From Sulfuricaulis sp049587675 (GTDB taxonomy: Bacteria; Pseudomonadota; Gammaproteobacteria; Acidiferrobacterales; Sulfurifustaceae), in the NCBI RefSeq assembly GCF_049587675.1, contig NZ_JBAVEJ010000270.1, positions 1 through 40,676 of the forward strand: a stretch of 40,676 nt of DNA, read 5' to 3'. A model generated the notes under the pieces. That model was not told where the DNA came from. It did not search any database and saw only the letters and a program-made list of their open reading frames with translations. Below, one piece after another: positions 34,207 to 40,676 of the stretch (position 1 is its first letter; each line of letters begins with the position of its first letter). The position numbers were made by a program, and so were the translations under genes.

Positions 34207-35546
34207 GCGTATTTCCGTGGGCTGTGTGTCTGAAACAGCGCTTGCAGCGCGGCGCGCGGCAGTTTCCCGGTGCCGTTGCGTGGCAGCGCCTCCACAAACA
34301 GCAGCGGGCGCGGCAGGAAAACCGGGTCAATACGTTCGCGTAGCGCCGCCAGCAGATGTGGCGCATCCATACCCGGAGCCACCACGCACGCCGCAAGCCG
34401 GGTGACATGACCAGGACTGGGTTCATCGGGCATATAAAAAGCGCCGTCAACCACGCCAGGAATGGAATTAAGCAGGTAATTGAGGCTTGCCAGCGAATGC
34501 CGTTTGCCCGCGATATTGACCAGATCGGCCGTGCGCCCGCGCAGTAAAAAATGCTCGTCGGTAATCGGTTCAATCATGTCGCTCATGGCGATAGGTGTCT
34601 CGAGGTGGCCGCCGCAAGCGCGCACGCAGTCACCCTCCACGACCAATCTTATCCCGGGAAGCAGCTGCCATTCCGCGGTTTGGCTGGTGCGGCGGGTGGC
34701 AATCATTCCGGTTTCGGTGCTGCCATAGATTTCCATTAGCGGAGCATTGCAGCGTGTCTCAATGTCCTGCGCGAGTTGGTCAGACAACGGCGCCGTGGCG
34801 CATAACACCTGTGCGATCTCCGGCAGCGCCAGCCCCGCATCCAGCAAGGCGCGTAGATGCACGGGCGAGGACACCAACACGCGTGGTGTGGGCACAGCCG
34901 CCAGTGCCTGGCAAATATCGGCCGGGTAAAACGGTTGCGCATGGCTGAGGGCATTGCCGCTGCGCCATGCCATCAGTACCGTGGCTTCAAACCCGTACAT
35001 GTGTTGCGGCGGTACGGTGCCAATCAGGGTGCAGGGCGTATTGCGCAATAGCCCCAGGCGCGCTGCTTCGGCCTGTACACTGCTGAACATTGCACCCCAG
35101 GTTTTGGGATGCGGCTGCGGGGTACCGGTCGAGCCTGAAGTAAATAGCACCGCGATGCGCTGCTTGCTGTCTATTTGTGGAATGGCCAATGCGTCCGCTT
35201 GGCTAACGCCCATGACCGGATATCGCAGTTGGGGCAGATCCACTGTGCATCGGTCGCTATCAGTCAAACAAAACACATCCGGCGCAAAAACCTTTATTTG
35301 GCGCACCACTTCCGGTGTGTCGGCAGGCGGCAGCAGGCTGACTTTGCCGGCCACCATGGCGGCTGCCAGACCCACGCTGAAACGGTAACGATCTCTGCAC
35401 AAGTTGAGCAGGTGACCCTCTGCGGGAAACAGGGCGGCAAGCTGCCTGACCTCGGCCAGGAATTGGCGCAGCGTGACGGCGCCATCGGCGCGCCAGGCGA
35501 TGATGCTGTCCGGGGAGACGTGTGATACGAGTGGTAGTGAAGACAT
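34203..35546 (-). CDS. acyl-AMP ligase (ApeH-like acyl/aryl-ACP synthetase)
   Basis: I chose the ATG at 35546 (447 residues); the frame extends to 35657 over non-domain sequence. Adenylation motifs are A3 LFTSGSTGTPQPHPK, A5 EIYGSTETG, A7/A8 LRGRTADLVNIAGKRH, and the C-terminal lysine in RNGTGKLPRA. It activates a carboxylic acid with ATP and presumably loads it onto the ACP encoded two genes upstream. In APE synthesis this enzyme loads 4-hydroxybenzoate- or coumarate-like starters; here the starter is unknown, and no ammonia-lyase is seen. Confidence 0.87.
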   Translation of the reverse strand: MSSLPLVSHVSPDSIIAWRADGAVTLRQFLAEVRQLAALFPAEGHLLNLCRDRYRFSVGLAAAMVAGKVSLLPPADTPEVVRQIKVFAPDVFCLTDSDRCTVDLPQLRYPVMGVSQADALAIPQIDSKQRIAVLFTSGSTGTPQPHPKTWGAMFSSVQAEAARLGLLRNTPCTLIGTVPPQHMYGFEATVLMAWRSGNALSHAQPFYPADICQALAAVPTPRVLVSSPVHLRALLDAGLALPEIAQVLCATAPLSDQLAQDIETRCNAPLMEIYGSTETGMIATRRTSQTAEWQLLPGIRLVVEGDCVRACGGHLETPIAMSDMIEPITDEHFLLRGRTADLVNIAGKRHSLASLNYLLNSIPGVVDGAFYMPDEPSPGHVTRLAACVVAPGMDAPHLLAALRERIDPVFLPRPLLFVEALPRNGTGKLPRAALQALFQTHSPRKYA

Positions 35547-35563
35547 GATTAAGGCTGTAAGGA

Positions 35564-35785
35564 CTAGCCTGGAAGCGCCGAGGTGTTCCTGAATGCCAGC
35601 ACCGCATCGAGGATGCGGGTAGGCGGCATATTGGGTAATACCCATCTGCGCACCCAATATTCGGCAATGGCCACCAACTCGCCCAAGTTGCCGCTGTGCG
35701 CGGATTTATTAATGTAATGCGCCAGTAGCGGATAACCGATCACCAGCGCCGCAATGCCCCGCAAGCGCACGACGCGGCGTGCCAT
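35564..35785 (-). CDS. short membrane-associated protein, possibly a truncated COG4648-type component
   Basis: The 73-residue frame sits exactly where APE-type clusters carry a multi-spanning COG4648 membrane protein (ApeG), between the ACP and the ligase. Only the first hydrophobic segment (RGIAALVIGYPLLAHYI) resembles that family; the remainder is not hydrophobic enough for further helices. Its ATG overlaps the ACP stop by one base, so it is translated in the operon. Either it is a remnant after an internal deletion or an unrelated small protein. Confidence 0.45.
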   Translation of the reverse strand: MARRVVRLRGIAALVIGYPLLAHYINKSAHSGNLGELVAIAEYWVRRWVLPNMPPTRILDAVLAFRNTSALPG

Positions 35786-36075
35786 TAGCGGGTTCTCTGT
35801 GCTGCGATATAGTCGGAGAGGCTGCGCAGCGAGCTGAAAATGTGCCGGTTGCCTGCGCTGTCGGAACGCAGTTGCAGACCATAACGCTTGGAGACCACCA
35901 GCGCGACTTCCAGCACATCAATCGAGTCCAGGCCCAAGCCATCGCCATACAACGGGGCGTCAGGGGCGATTTGATCTGCCGTGACCTCGAGGTTGAGACA
36001 TTCGACCATCAATTCAGCAACTTCATGTTGCAAATCTGCAGTACTAGAGACATCAGGTTTCTGGATATTTTGCAT
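35785..36075 (-). CDS. acyl carrier protein of the cluster
   Basis: With the ATG at 36075 the protein has 96 residues; the frame runs on to 36123 without ACP-like sequence. The attachment site for 4'-phosphopantetheine is S51 in LGLDSIDVLE, and the surrounding four-helix pattern is typical. It carries the growing chain for the ketosynthase, reductase and dehydratases of this cluster. It is the first gene after the promoter at 36138-36167. Only one ACP is visible, whereas the E. coli APE cluster has two. Confidence 0.9.
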   Translation of the reverse strand: MQNIQKPDVSSTADLQHEVAELMVECLNLEVTADQIAPDAPLYGDGLGLDSIDVLEVALVVSKRYGLQLRSDSAGNRHIFSSLRSLSDYIAAQRTR

Positions 36076-36137
36076 GATGTATATAGAAGTGTATTGAGCC
36101 AGAACCAGTAAAGCGACAAACAATCCATTAAAGGCGC

Positions 36138-36167
36138 ATTTTACCTGCTGGAATTGGATTGCTTCAA
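36138..36167 (-). promoter_or_regulatory. candidate sigma70 promoter of the FAS-like operon
   Basis: Reading the minus strand, TTGAAG (36167-36162) and TAAAAT (36143-36138) are 18 bases apart, matching four and five of six consensus positions. The start site would be near 36131 and the leader to the ACP ATG about 56 bases. Confidence 0.5.
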
Positions 36168-36863
36168 TAAATTAGATTATTTAAATAATGTTGAGCATCA
36201 TAAATGGAACCGATTATTGGCATCCCTTCGATGGGGGTCAGTTCACACGGGAGCTGTCGCCGACCCAGGAATATCGTCTGCCAATAGTTCATCGCACCCT
36301 CCCAAAACGGGCTACTTTAACCTTTTTAAAGCAGTAAGCAGAAACGCTTTGTATTACTGAAGGATACCGCGGGCTGGTACTTAAATTCTCGATGAATCCT
36401 ACGTGTGTCATTGCATGAAAAATGAGGGAAGACCCAAGGAAAGTCAACGGCCCGCGATTGCGCAAGCGTGTTCGAGAAGATGGCAGCACAGGTCAGACCG
36501 CTCACGTCTTCGCTGTCTGACCGTGCATTGTGACGATGCCCCGTTCACCGTCACGCAAAACTTGGAAACGATGCTCGCGATGAGGAAATACAGATACTTT
36601 CTCCGGTCGCCGGTGCCGTGAATGATGCAATCGAGCGGCAAAGGAGCGGGCTTTAGATGGGGCAGCTAAGGCTCATAATCCTCCCGTGGCAGCGCTGCAA
36701 GAAGATGGTTTTGCCTGGGCGCAAGCTGTGCGGATACGGCGCGCTTGCTGTCCCTGGACTCGAAACACGTCTCAGGATACGGCTGAAATGAATGTCGTCT
36801 TGACATTGGGGTGCCCTAATATTAATGGAACGGCCAATCTGCCGTCTTATTTCGTCGCATATA
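36168..36863. other. gene-free stretch
   Basis: No open frame here has a ribosome-binding site, domain or composition suggesting a gene. It contains a perfect inverted repeat GGTCAGAC (36491-36498) and GTCTGACC (36515-36522), spacer 16. The same GTCTGAC half-site occurs at the very start of the window. It separates the FAS-like operon from the stress module. Confidence 0.5.
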
Positions 36864-36877
36864 TTGATTTGGATCAA
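36864..36877. promoter_or_regulatory. perfect FNR/Anr-type binding site
   Basis: TTGAT-TTGG-ATCAA matches the FNR/Anr consensus TTGAT-N4-ATCAA at all ten defined positions. It lies 139 bases before the csbD ATG. TATTAT at 36923-36928 may be the -10 box; that would put the site centre near -64, a class I position. It may instead serve a weaker -10 closer by. Confidence 0.55.
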
Positions 36878-37016
36878 ACTTTTGTGTTCGCCAGCGCACA
36901 GAGTGTTTCCGGTCACCTCACTTATTATCTAAGGTCATTCGGAGCAGGTCATGACGAGCCGGCGGGTGCCGGGTGTTGTCGTGGCAAAGCGCGAGCGAAA
37001 AACAAGGAGGAACACC

Positions 37017-37196
37017 ATGAAACGCAGCACGAAGGACCAGGCAGCAGGCAAGTTTCACGAAGCAAAGGGTAAGGTCAAGGAGACCGCCGGGAAACTTATC
37101 GACGACCCAGAGTTGGAAGCCGAAGGCAAAGGCGAAAAGATCGCCGGCAAGGTTCAAAAAAAGATCGGCCAAGTCGAGAAGGTCGTAGGGAAGTAG
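37017..37196 (+). CDS. CsbD-family stress protein
   Basis: The 59-residue hydrophilic protein starts at an ATG with AAGGAGG six bases upstream; the frame extends further upstream without meaning. It follows the CsbD pattern: KDQAAGKFHEAKGKVKETAG, LEAEGKGEKIAGKVQKKIGQVE. CsbD proteins are small, helical when folded and accumulate under general or osmotic stress; the function is unknown. It heads the stress module and lies below the FNR-type box. Confidence 0.92.
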   Translation: MKRSTKDQAAGKFHEAKGKVKETAGKLIDDPELEAEGKGEKIAGKVQKKIGQVEKVVGK

Positions 37197-37210
37197 ACGC
37201 GAGTGGTGAG

Positions 37211-37239
37211 AGCCACGGGCTTGGCTTGAACCCGTGGCT
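37211..37239 (+). terminator. hairpin between csbD-like and BON genes
   Basis: AGCCACGGG (37211-37219) and CCCGTGGCT (37231-37239) form a perfect 9-bp stem with an 11-base loop. No T-run follows, so it may weaken rather than end transcription, letting csbD be expressed above the BON gene. Confidence 0.5.
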
Positions 37240-37308
37240 GTGATTGCATTAGATAACGAAACCATATCGCGGAAAACATGGGGGCCAACAATGAAATGGA
37301 GAAAAGCA

Positions 37309-38073
37309 ATGAAATCCAGATATTCTGCAACTTTACTGGCGGCGGCTGTGGCTGCGATGCTCGTGACCAGCATGCCGGTGCTGGCGTCCAAGTTAGATGA
37401 CCGCATCGAATCATCCGCCAAGAAGTCGTATGTGTTCAAGACCTACCTCAAGAGTGATGACATTAAAGTCGAATCAAAGAATGGCGTCGTCACCTTGACG
37501 GGGACGGTTGCAGAAGAATCACACAAATCATTGGCCCAAGAGACGGTGGCAAGCCTGCCCGGCGTCAAAAGCGTGGACAATGAGCTGGAAATCAAAGGAG
37601 AACACCCTGCCGAGAACTCCGATGCGTGGCTCGTTACGAAAGTGAAAACCACGCTCTTGTTCCATAGTAACGTGAGCGCCATGACTGAGGTGTCCGCCAA
37701 TAACGGCATCGTAACCCTGCGCGGCGACGCCGCCAGCCAGGCGGAAAAGGACCTGACGACCGAATACGCCAAGGATGTCGAGGGGGTTAAGGACGTCAAC
37801 AATGCGATGACCGTGTCCGGTGCGCCAAAAAAGAAAGCAACGATGGGCGAAAAGATCGATGACGCTTCCATCACTGCCCAGGTCAAGATGACGTTGCTGA
37901 GCCATCGCTCAACCAGCACCGTTCACACCAAGGCCGAGACTAAAAAAGGCGTGGTCACCTTAAGTGGCAAGGCCGAGAACGCCGCCGAAATCGACTTGGT
38001 TACCAAACTTGTCAGTGACGTAAAAGGCGTGAAGCGCGTAAACAACAAGATGACCGTCGGGAAGTCCAATTAG
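37309..38073 (+). CDS. triple-BON-domain periplasmic protein (OsmY-like)
   Basis: I chose the ATG at 37309 with GGAG seven bases upstream; it gives a signal peptide (MKSRYSATLLAAAVAAMLV to VLA-SKL) and 254 residues. Three BON domains follow (about 30-95, 105-175, 185-254), each ending in the pattern G-V-hydrophobic-V-N (VKSVDNELEIKG, VKDVNNAMTVSG, VKRVNNKMTVGK). BON domains bind phospholipid; OsmY has two and protects the envelope under hyperosmotic stress. A hairpin at 38080-38125 follows the gene. Confidence 0.9.
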   Translation: MKSRYSATLLAAAVAAMLVTSMPVLASKLDDRIESSAKKSYVFKTYLKSDDIKVESKNGVVTLTGTVAEESHKSLAQETVASLPGVKSVDNELEIKGEHPAENSDAWLVTKVKTTLLFHSNVSAMTEVSANNGIVTLRGDAASQAEKDLTTEYAKDVEGVKDVNNAMTVSGAPKKKATMGEKIDDASITAQVKMTLLSHRSTSTVHTKAETKKGVVTLSGKAENAAEIDLVTKLVSDVKGVKRVNNKMTVGKSN

Positions 38074-38149
38074 ACTGCCGGATTGCCGGGTGCCGGCGCA
38101 TGTCTGCACCAGCACTCGGCAATCCCGGCCAATCCGAAAGGAGGATCCA

Positions 38150-38296
38150 ATGTTGTGGACGATCGTTGTAGTACTGCTAGTTCTGTGGGCGCTGGGGCTG
38201 GTGACCAGTTATACGATGGGAGGGTTAATCCATGTACTGCTGGTGATTGCCATCATCGTTATTCTGGTCAATGTTATCCAGGGGCGGAGATCGTAA
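38150..38296 (+). CDS. lmo0937-family small membrane protein
   Basis: The 48-residue protein starts at an ATG preceded by AAGGAGG (38138-38144). It has two hydrophobic helices (LWTIVVVLLVLWALGLV and HVLLVIAIIVILVNVI) joined by SYTMGG and a basic tail QGRRS, which is the lmo0937 pattern. Such proteins commonly neighbour CsbD and BON genes; their role is unknown, probably membrane stress. Confidence 0.88.
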   Translation: MLWTIVVVLLVLWALGLVTSYTMGGLIHVLLVIAIIVILVNVIQGRRS

Positions 38297-38353
38297 AATT
38301 CAACCACTGCGTCAGTTTCCTAAAGGTAAATCACTGCTGCACGGAGGTGCGAT

Positions 38354-38509
38354 ATGCTCGGAACAATTCTGATTATCGTCGTGGTTCTGATACTGGTGGG
38401 GGCACTGCCCACGTGGCCTCATAGTCGACAGTGGGGCTACTACCCGAGCGGCGGGATTGGCCTGATCCTGCTGATTCTAATCATCCTGTTGCTTCTGGGT
38501 AAGCTCTAG
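38354..38509 (+). CDS. DUF3309 small membrane protein
   Basis: This 51-residue gene is too short for most ORF calls. The ATG has GGAGGT five bases upstream. The product begins MLGTILIIVVVLILVGALPT, continues WPHSRQWGYYPSGGIG and ends in a second hydrophobic helix and GKL, which is the DUF3309 pattern with the conserved PTWPHS-WGYYPSGG centre. It lies 57 bases after the lmo0937-type gene and completes the module. Confidence 0.88.
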   Translation: MLGTILIIVVVLILVGALPTWPHSRQWGYYPSGGIGLILLILIILLLLGKL

Positions 38510-38604
38510 TACATGTCTGATGATCTCATTGAGAAACAGATGTTATGAAAAGAGGTGTCCCTGGATAATTGTCATTCCCTGTTCTTGACGATGCGTTTCA
38601 TTAG

Positions 38605-38711
38605 CCGGTTTCGACAACCAGCGTAGCTGTGTTGAACGCTGGGGCGCAGAGAGGAGTGGCGCAGGGATGCGCCGTTTACGGAACTAAGGACGCACGGAGA
38701 CCCCGAAGGAG
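38605..38711 (+). repeat. second copy of the dispersed structured repeat
   Basis: The 457 bases between the DUF3309 gene and sbcD contain this repeat. 38632-38711 aligns without gaps to 22057-22136 with ten mismatches in 80 by my count. It begins with GGTTTCGACAA and a CCAGCGT/ACGCTGG hairpin (38618-38624 with 38636-38642), in place of the longer hairpin of the first copy. I see nothing else of note from 38712 to 38966. Confidence 0.75.
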
Positions 38712-38966
38712 CGAAAGCCAAGTTACGCCCCATTTTGTGAAGCGCCTGCCATCCATGGCGTGACGTTTCTGTCTTCGATATGCCCCAGCCCACGTGCGCT
38801 ATAAGTTTTCGGGATATCAGGCAGGAGGCAATGGAAACATGGCGATTGAATAATATTCAGCCATTCGTCAGCGCGCGTTATGCGTTGGTAAGCCGGGGCA
38901 CGTTGAAGTCCCGCGCGGAATTTCGGACACTACGGAATTGTCGTACAAGGACTCGGGGTTGGCAGG

Positions 38967-40118
38967 ATGCGAATTATTCATACCGCCGATTGGCATCTCG
39001 GTCGGATTTTTTACGGCGTCCACCTGACGCAGGACCAGGCCTACGTGCTGGACCAGTTCATTAACCTGGTCCGTGAGGCAAAACCTGACGCCGTCGTCAT
39101 CGCAGGAGACGTGTACGACCGGGCTGTCCCGCCACCCGAGGCGGTGAGCTTGCTTGATGAGACCCTCTCGCGACTCGTCATCGACCTCAAGACGCGGGTA
39201 ATACTGATCGCCGGCAACCACGACAGCCCGGAGCGTCTGGGCTTCGGCACGCGGCTGCTCTCCCAGAGCGGTCTGCACGTGGCGGGGCGCGTCGGACTCG
39301 ACCCGATGTGGACATCGCTCACGGACGCTCACGGCACCGTGAGCTTCTGCACGATTCCTTATGCCGAGCCCGCCCTGGTGCGCGAACGCCTCGGCAATCC
39401 GGACCTTTCCGATCACGCCGCCGCGATGCGCGCCCTCATCGCGAAGGCACGCGAGACCCGTCCGCGTGGTACGCGCTCGGTGCTCGTGGCCCATGCATTG
39501 GTTGTCGGGGGCGAGGAGTCCGAATCCGAACGCCCTCTGTCGGTGGGCGGTACCGGCGCCGTCGAACCGTCGGTGTTCGACGGTTTTTCTTTCGTCGCAC
39601 TCGGCCATTTGCATCGCCCGCAGCGGGCCGGCAACGACCGGATCCACTACTCGGGATCGCTGCTTCAGTACTCCTTCTCCGAGGCCGCCCATTCAAAGTC
39701 GGTCAACCTGGTGGAACTCGATGCCGCGGGTCGATTCCGCCTCGAGCGGATCCCGCTCACACCGCGCCGCGCGGTGCGTTGCGTAACCGGGACACTGGAC
39801 ACGCTGCTGAGTGCGCCGGTCGGTAACGAAGCCGACGATTACCTGTCGGTGACGCTCCTCGACAAGGGCCCGGTATTCGATCCCATCGGCCGGTTGCGGT
39901 CCAAGTATCCCAACGTGCTGGAGCTCAAGCGGGCGGAGCGGCTCGGCCGGAGTGATCCGGCGGCATCCCGCGTGGACTATCGCACCCTGAGCGATCGCGA
40001 GATTTTTACTTCCTTCTTTCAGACGGTGAAAGGGGAAGCCGCGTCCGAGGACGAGATCAACGCCTATCTCGGTGTCGTCGAACGGCTGCACGCCTCGGAG
40101 CGGGAGTCCCAGCCGTGA
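38967..40118 (+). CDS. sbcD: SbcD, nuclease subunit of the SbcCD complex
   Basis: SbcD is the Mre11-like subunit that cuts DNA hairpins and protein-blocked ends. The 383 residues begin with MRIIHTADWHLGR (metal ligands D8, H10) and carry AGDVYDR, the GNHDSPERL motif with its metal-binding N and catalytic H, and GHLHRPQ near residue 213. Length is typical. The start has only a poor ribosome-binding site (GGCAGG close to the ATG). The stop overlaps the sbcC GTG (GTGA). Confidence 0.94.
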   Translation: MRIIHTADWHLGRIFYGVHLTQDQAYVLDQFINLVREAKPDAVVIAGDVYDRAVPPPEAVSLLDETLSRLVIDLKTRVILIAGNHDSPERLGFGTRLLSQSGLHVAGRVGLDPMWTSLTDAHGTVSFCTIPYAEPALVRERLGNPDLSDHAAAMRALIAKARETRPRGTRSVLVAHALVVGGEESESERPLSVGGTGAVEPSVFDGFSFVALGHLHRPQRAGNDRIHYSGSLLQYSFSEAAHSKSVNLVELDAAGRFRLERIPLTPRRAVRCVTGTLDTLLSAPVGNEADDYLSVTLLDKGPVFDPIGRLRSKYPNVLELKRAERLGRSDPAASRVDYRTLSDREIFTSFFQTVKGEAASEDEINAYLGVVERLHASERESQP

Positions 40119-40676
40119 AGCCCCAGCGCCTCGTGATGCAGGCTTTCGGGCCGTATGCTGCAAGGCAGGAGATCGATTTCCGCCAGCTCGGCGGACGCTC
40201 GCTTTTCCTGATCCACGGCCAGACCGGCTCGGGCAAGACCTCGATCCTGGATGCCATCTGCTTCGCGCTTTATGGGGAGTCTTCCGGAGCGGCCCGCGAG
40301 CCCCGCACCCTGCGCAGCGATCACGCGCCACCCGACCTGCCGACGGAAGTCAGCTTCGATTTTTCCGTGGGCGCCGAACGCTACCGCATCAAACGGATGC
40401 CGGAGCAGGAGCGCCCCAAGAAAAAAGGCACGGGCGTGACGCGCGAGCCGCCCGAGGCGACGCTTTGGCGCCGCAGCGATATGACCGATGATGCGGACGA
40501 TGGGACCGTGATCGCGACCCAATGGATGCACGTCACCGAGAAGGTCGAGCAACTGCTCGGTTTCCGCTGCGATCAGTTCCGCCAGGTCGTGATGTTGCCG
40601 CAGTATCAGTTCCAGCGGTTCCTGATGGCGAATTCGACGGAACGCCAGAAGATTCTCGAAGTGCTGTTCTCAACCG
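40115..40676 (+). CDS. sbcC: SbcC, ATPase subunit of SbcCD (5' part; runs off the window)
   Basis: The GTG at 40115 overlaps the sbcD stop. About 187 codons are visible before the window ends. The N-terminus MKPQRLVMQAFGPYAARQEIDF and the Walker A motif HGQTGSGKTS are those of the Rad50-like ATPase head, and QVVMLPQYQFQRFLMANS is the conserved Q-loop region. The coiled coil, zinc hook and C-terminal ATPase half lie outside. SbcC supplies the ATP-driven clamp for SbcD. Confidence 0.93.
   Translation, partial: MKPQRLVMQAFGPYAARQEIDFRQLGGRSLFLIHGQTGSGKTSILDAICFALYGESSGAAREPRTLRSDHAPPDLPTEVSFDFSVGAERYRIKRMPEQERPKKKGTGVTREPPEATLWRRSDMTDDADDGTVIATQWMHVTEKVEQLLGFRCDQFRQVVMLPQYQFQRFLMANSTERQKILEVLFST

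Noticed and set aside
36076..36123. N-terminal extension of the ACP
   Set aside because: The extra residues are hydrophobic and unlike any ACP; the ATG at 36075 gives a normal ACP length.
36154..36360. 68-codon frame between the ACP and csbD genes
   Set aside because: It starts inside the putative ACP promoter and has no recognisable sequence features.
36686..37072. 128-codon plus-strand frame running into csbD
   Set aside because: It reads the csbD gene out of frame at its end; no ribosome-binding site and no domain.

Overview
The window is one contig end to end from a proteobacterium, most likely a gammaproteobacterium. The block rlmN–pilW–rodZ–ispG–hisS–yfgM–bamB–der is the classic gammaproteobacterial order. 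der, guaB–guaA–tadA, xseA, mltF and sbcDC are also typical. A small lipoprotein resembling SoxXA-binding proteins would fit a sulfur oxidiser, but that placement is only inference.

Layout. (1) 188–8905: a tight plus-strand housekeeping operon, with ATGA or TTGA overlaps between most genes: tRNA/rRNA methylation, type IV pilus assembly, cell shape, isoprenoid synthesis, histidyl-tRNA synthesis, envelope assembly and ribosome assembly. (2) 9012–13916: a membrane-anchored protein kinase with a seven-repeat WD40 sensor, then on the minus strand an M23 peptidase, xseA and a small lipoprotein. (3) 14061–19193: guaB (perfect -10 box almost touching the ATG, possibly leaderless), guaA, tadA and convergent mltF. 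(4) 19314–22170: two tRNA-Ser genes (CGA and GGA). Each is followed by a second copy of its own 3' end, which looks like integration scars. The stretch holds a CNB–rhodanese protein, a secreted nitroreductase and structured repeats. (5) 22340–36167: a fatty-acid-synthase-like cluster of the aryl-polyene (APE) / excess-FAS type. It has an acyl carrier protein, acyl-AMP ligase, two hotdog dehydratases, a ketosynthase plus a chain-length-factor-like partner, a ketoreductase, acyltransferases, a LolA-like carrier and an MMPL exporter. Added to these are a PAP2 phosphatase, a polysaccharide deacetylase, a glycosyltransferase and a methyltransferase on the opposite strand. (6) 36864–38509: an envelope/osmotic stress module (CsbD, triple-BON protein, two tiny membrane proteins) below a perfect FNR-type box. 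(7) 38967–end: sbcD and the start of sbcC.

How the parts fit. The FAS-like cluster can be read as one pathway. The ligase loads a starter on the ACP; KS/CLF, ketoreductase and dehydratases extend it to a (poly)unsaturated chain; acyltransferases and the glycosyltransferase attach it to a lipid; LolA-like and MMPL proteins move it to the outer membrane. No ammonia-lyase, thioesterase or second complete ketosynthase is visible, so the product cannot be named.

The accessory half (19.4–38.7 kb) is framed by dispersed repeats. An 80-base unit at 22057–22136 recurs in the same orientation at 38632–38711, just outside the two ends of the FAS/stress region. Together with the tRNA-Ser 3'-end duplications this suggests the region was built by repeated insertion, although no integrase or transposase gene is present in the window.
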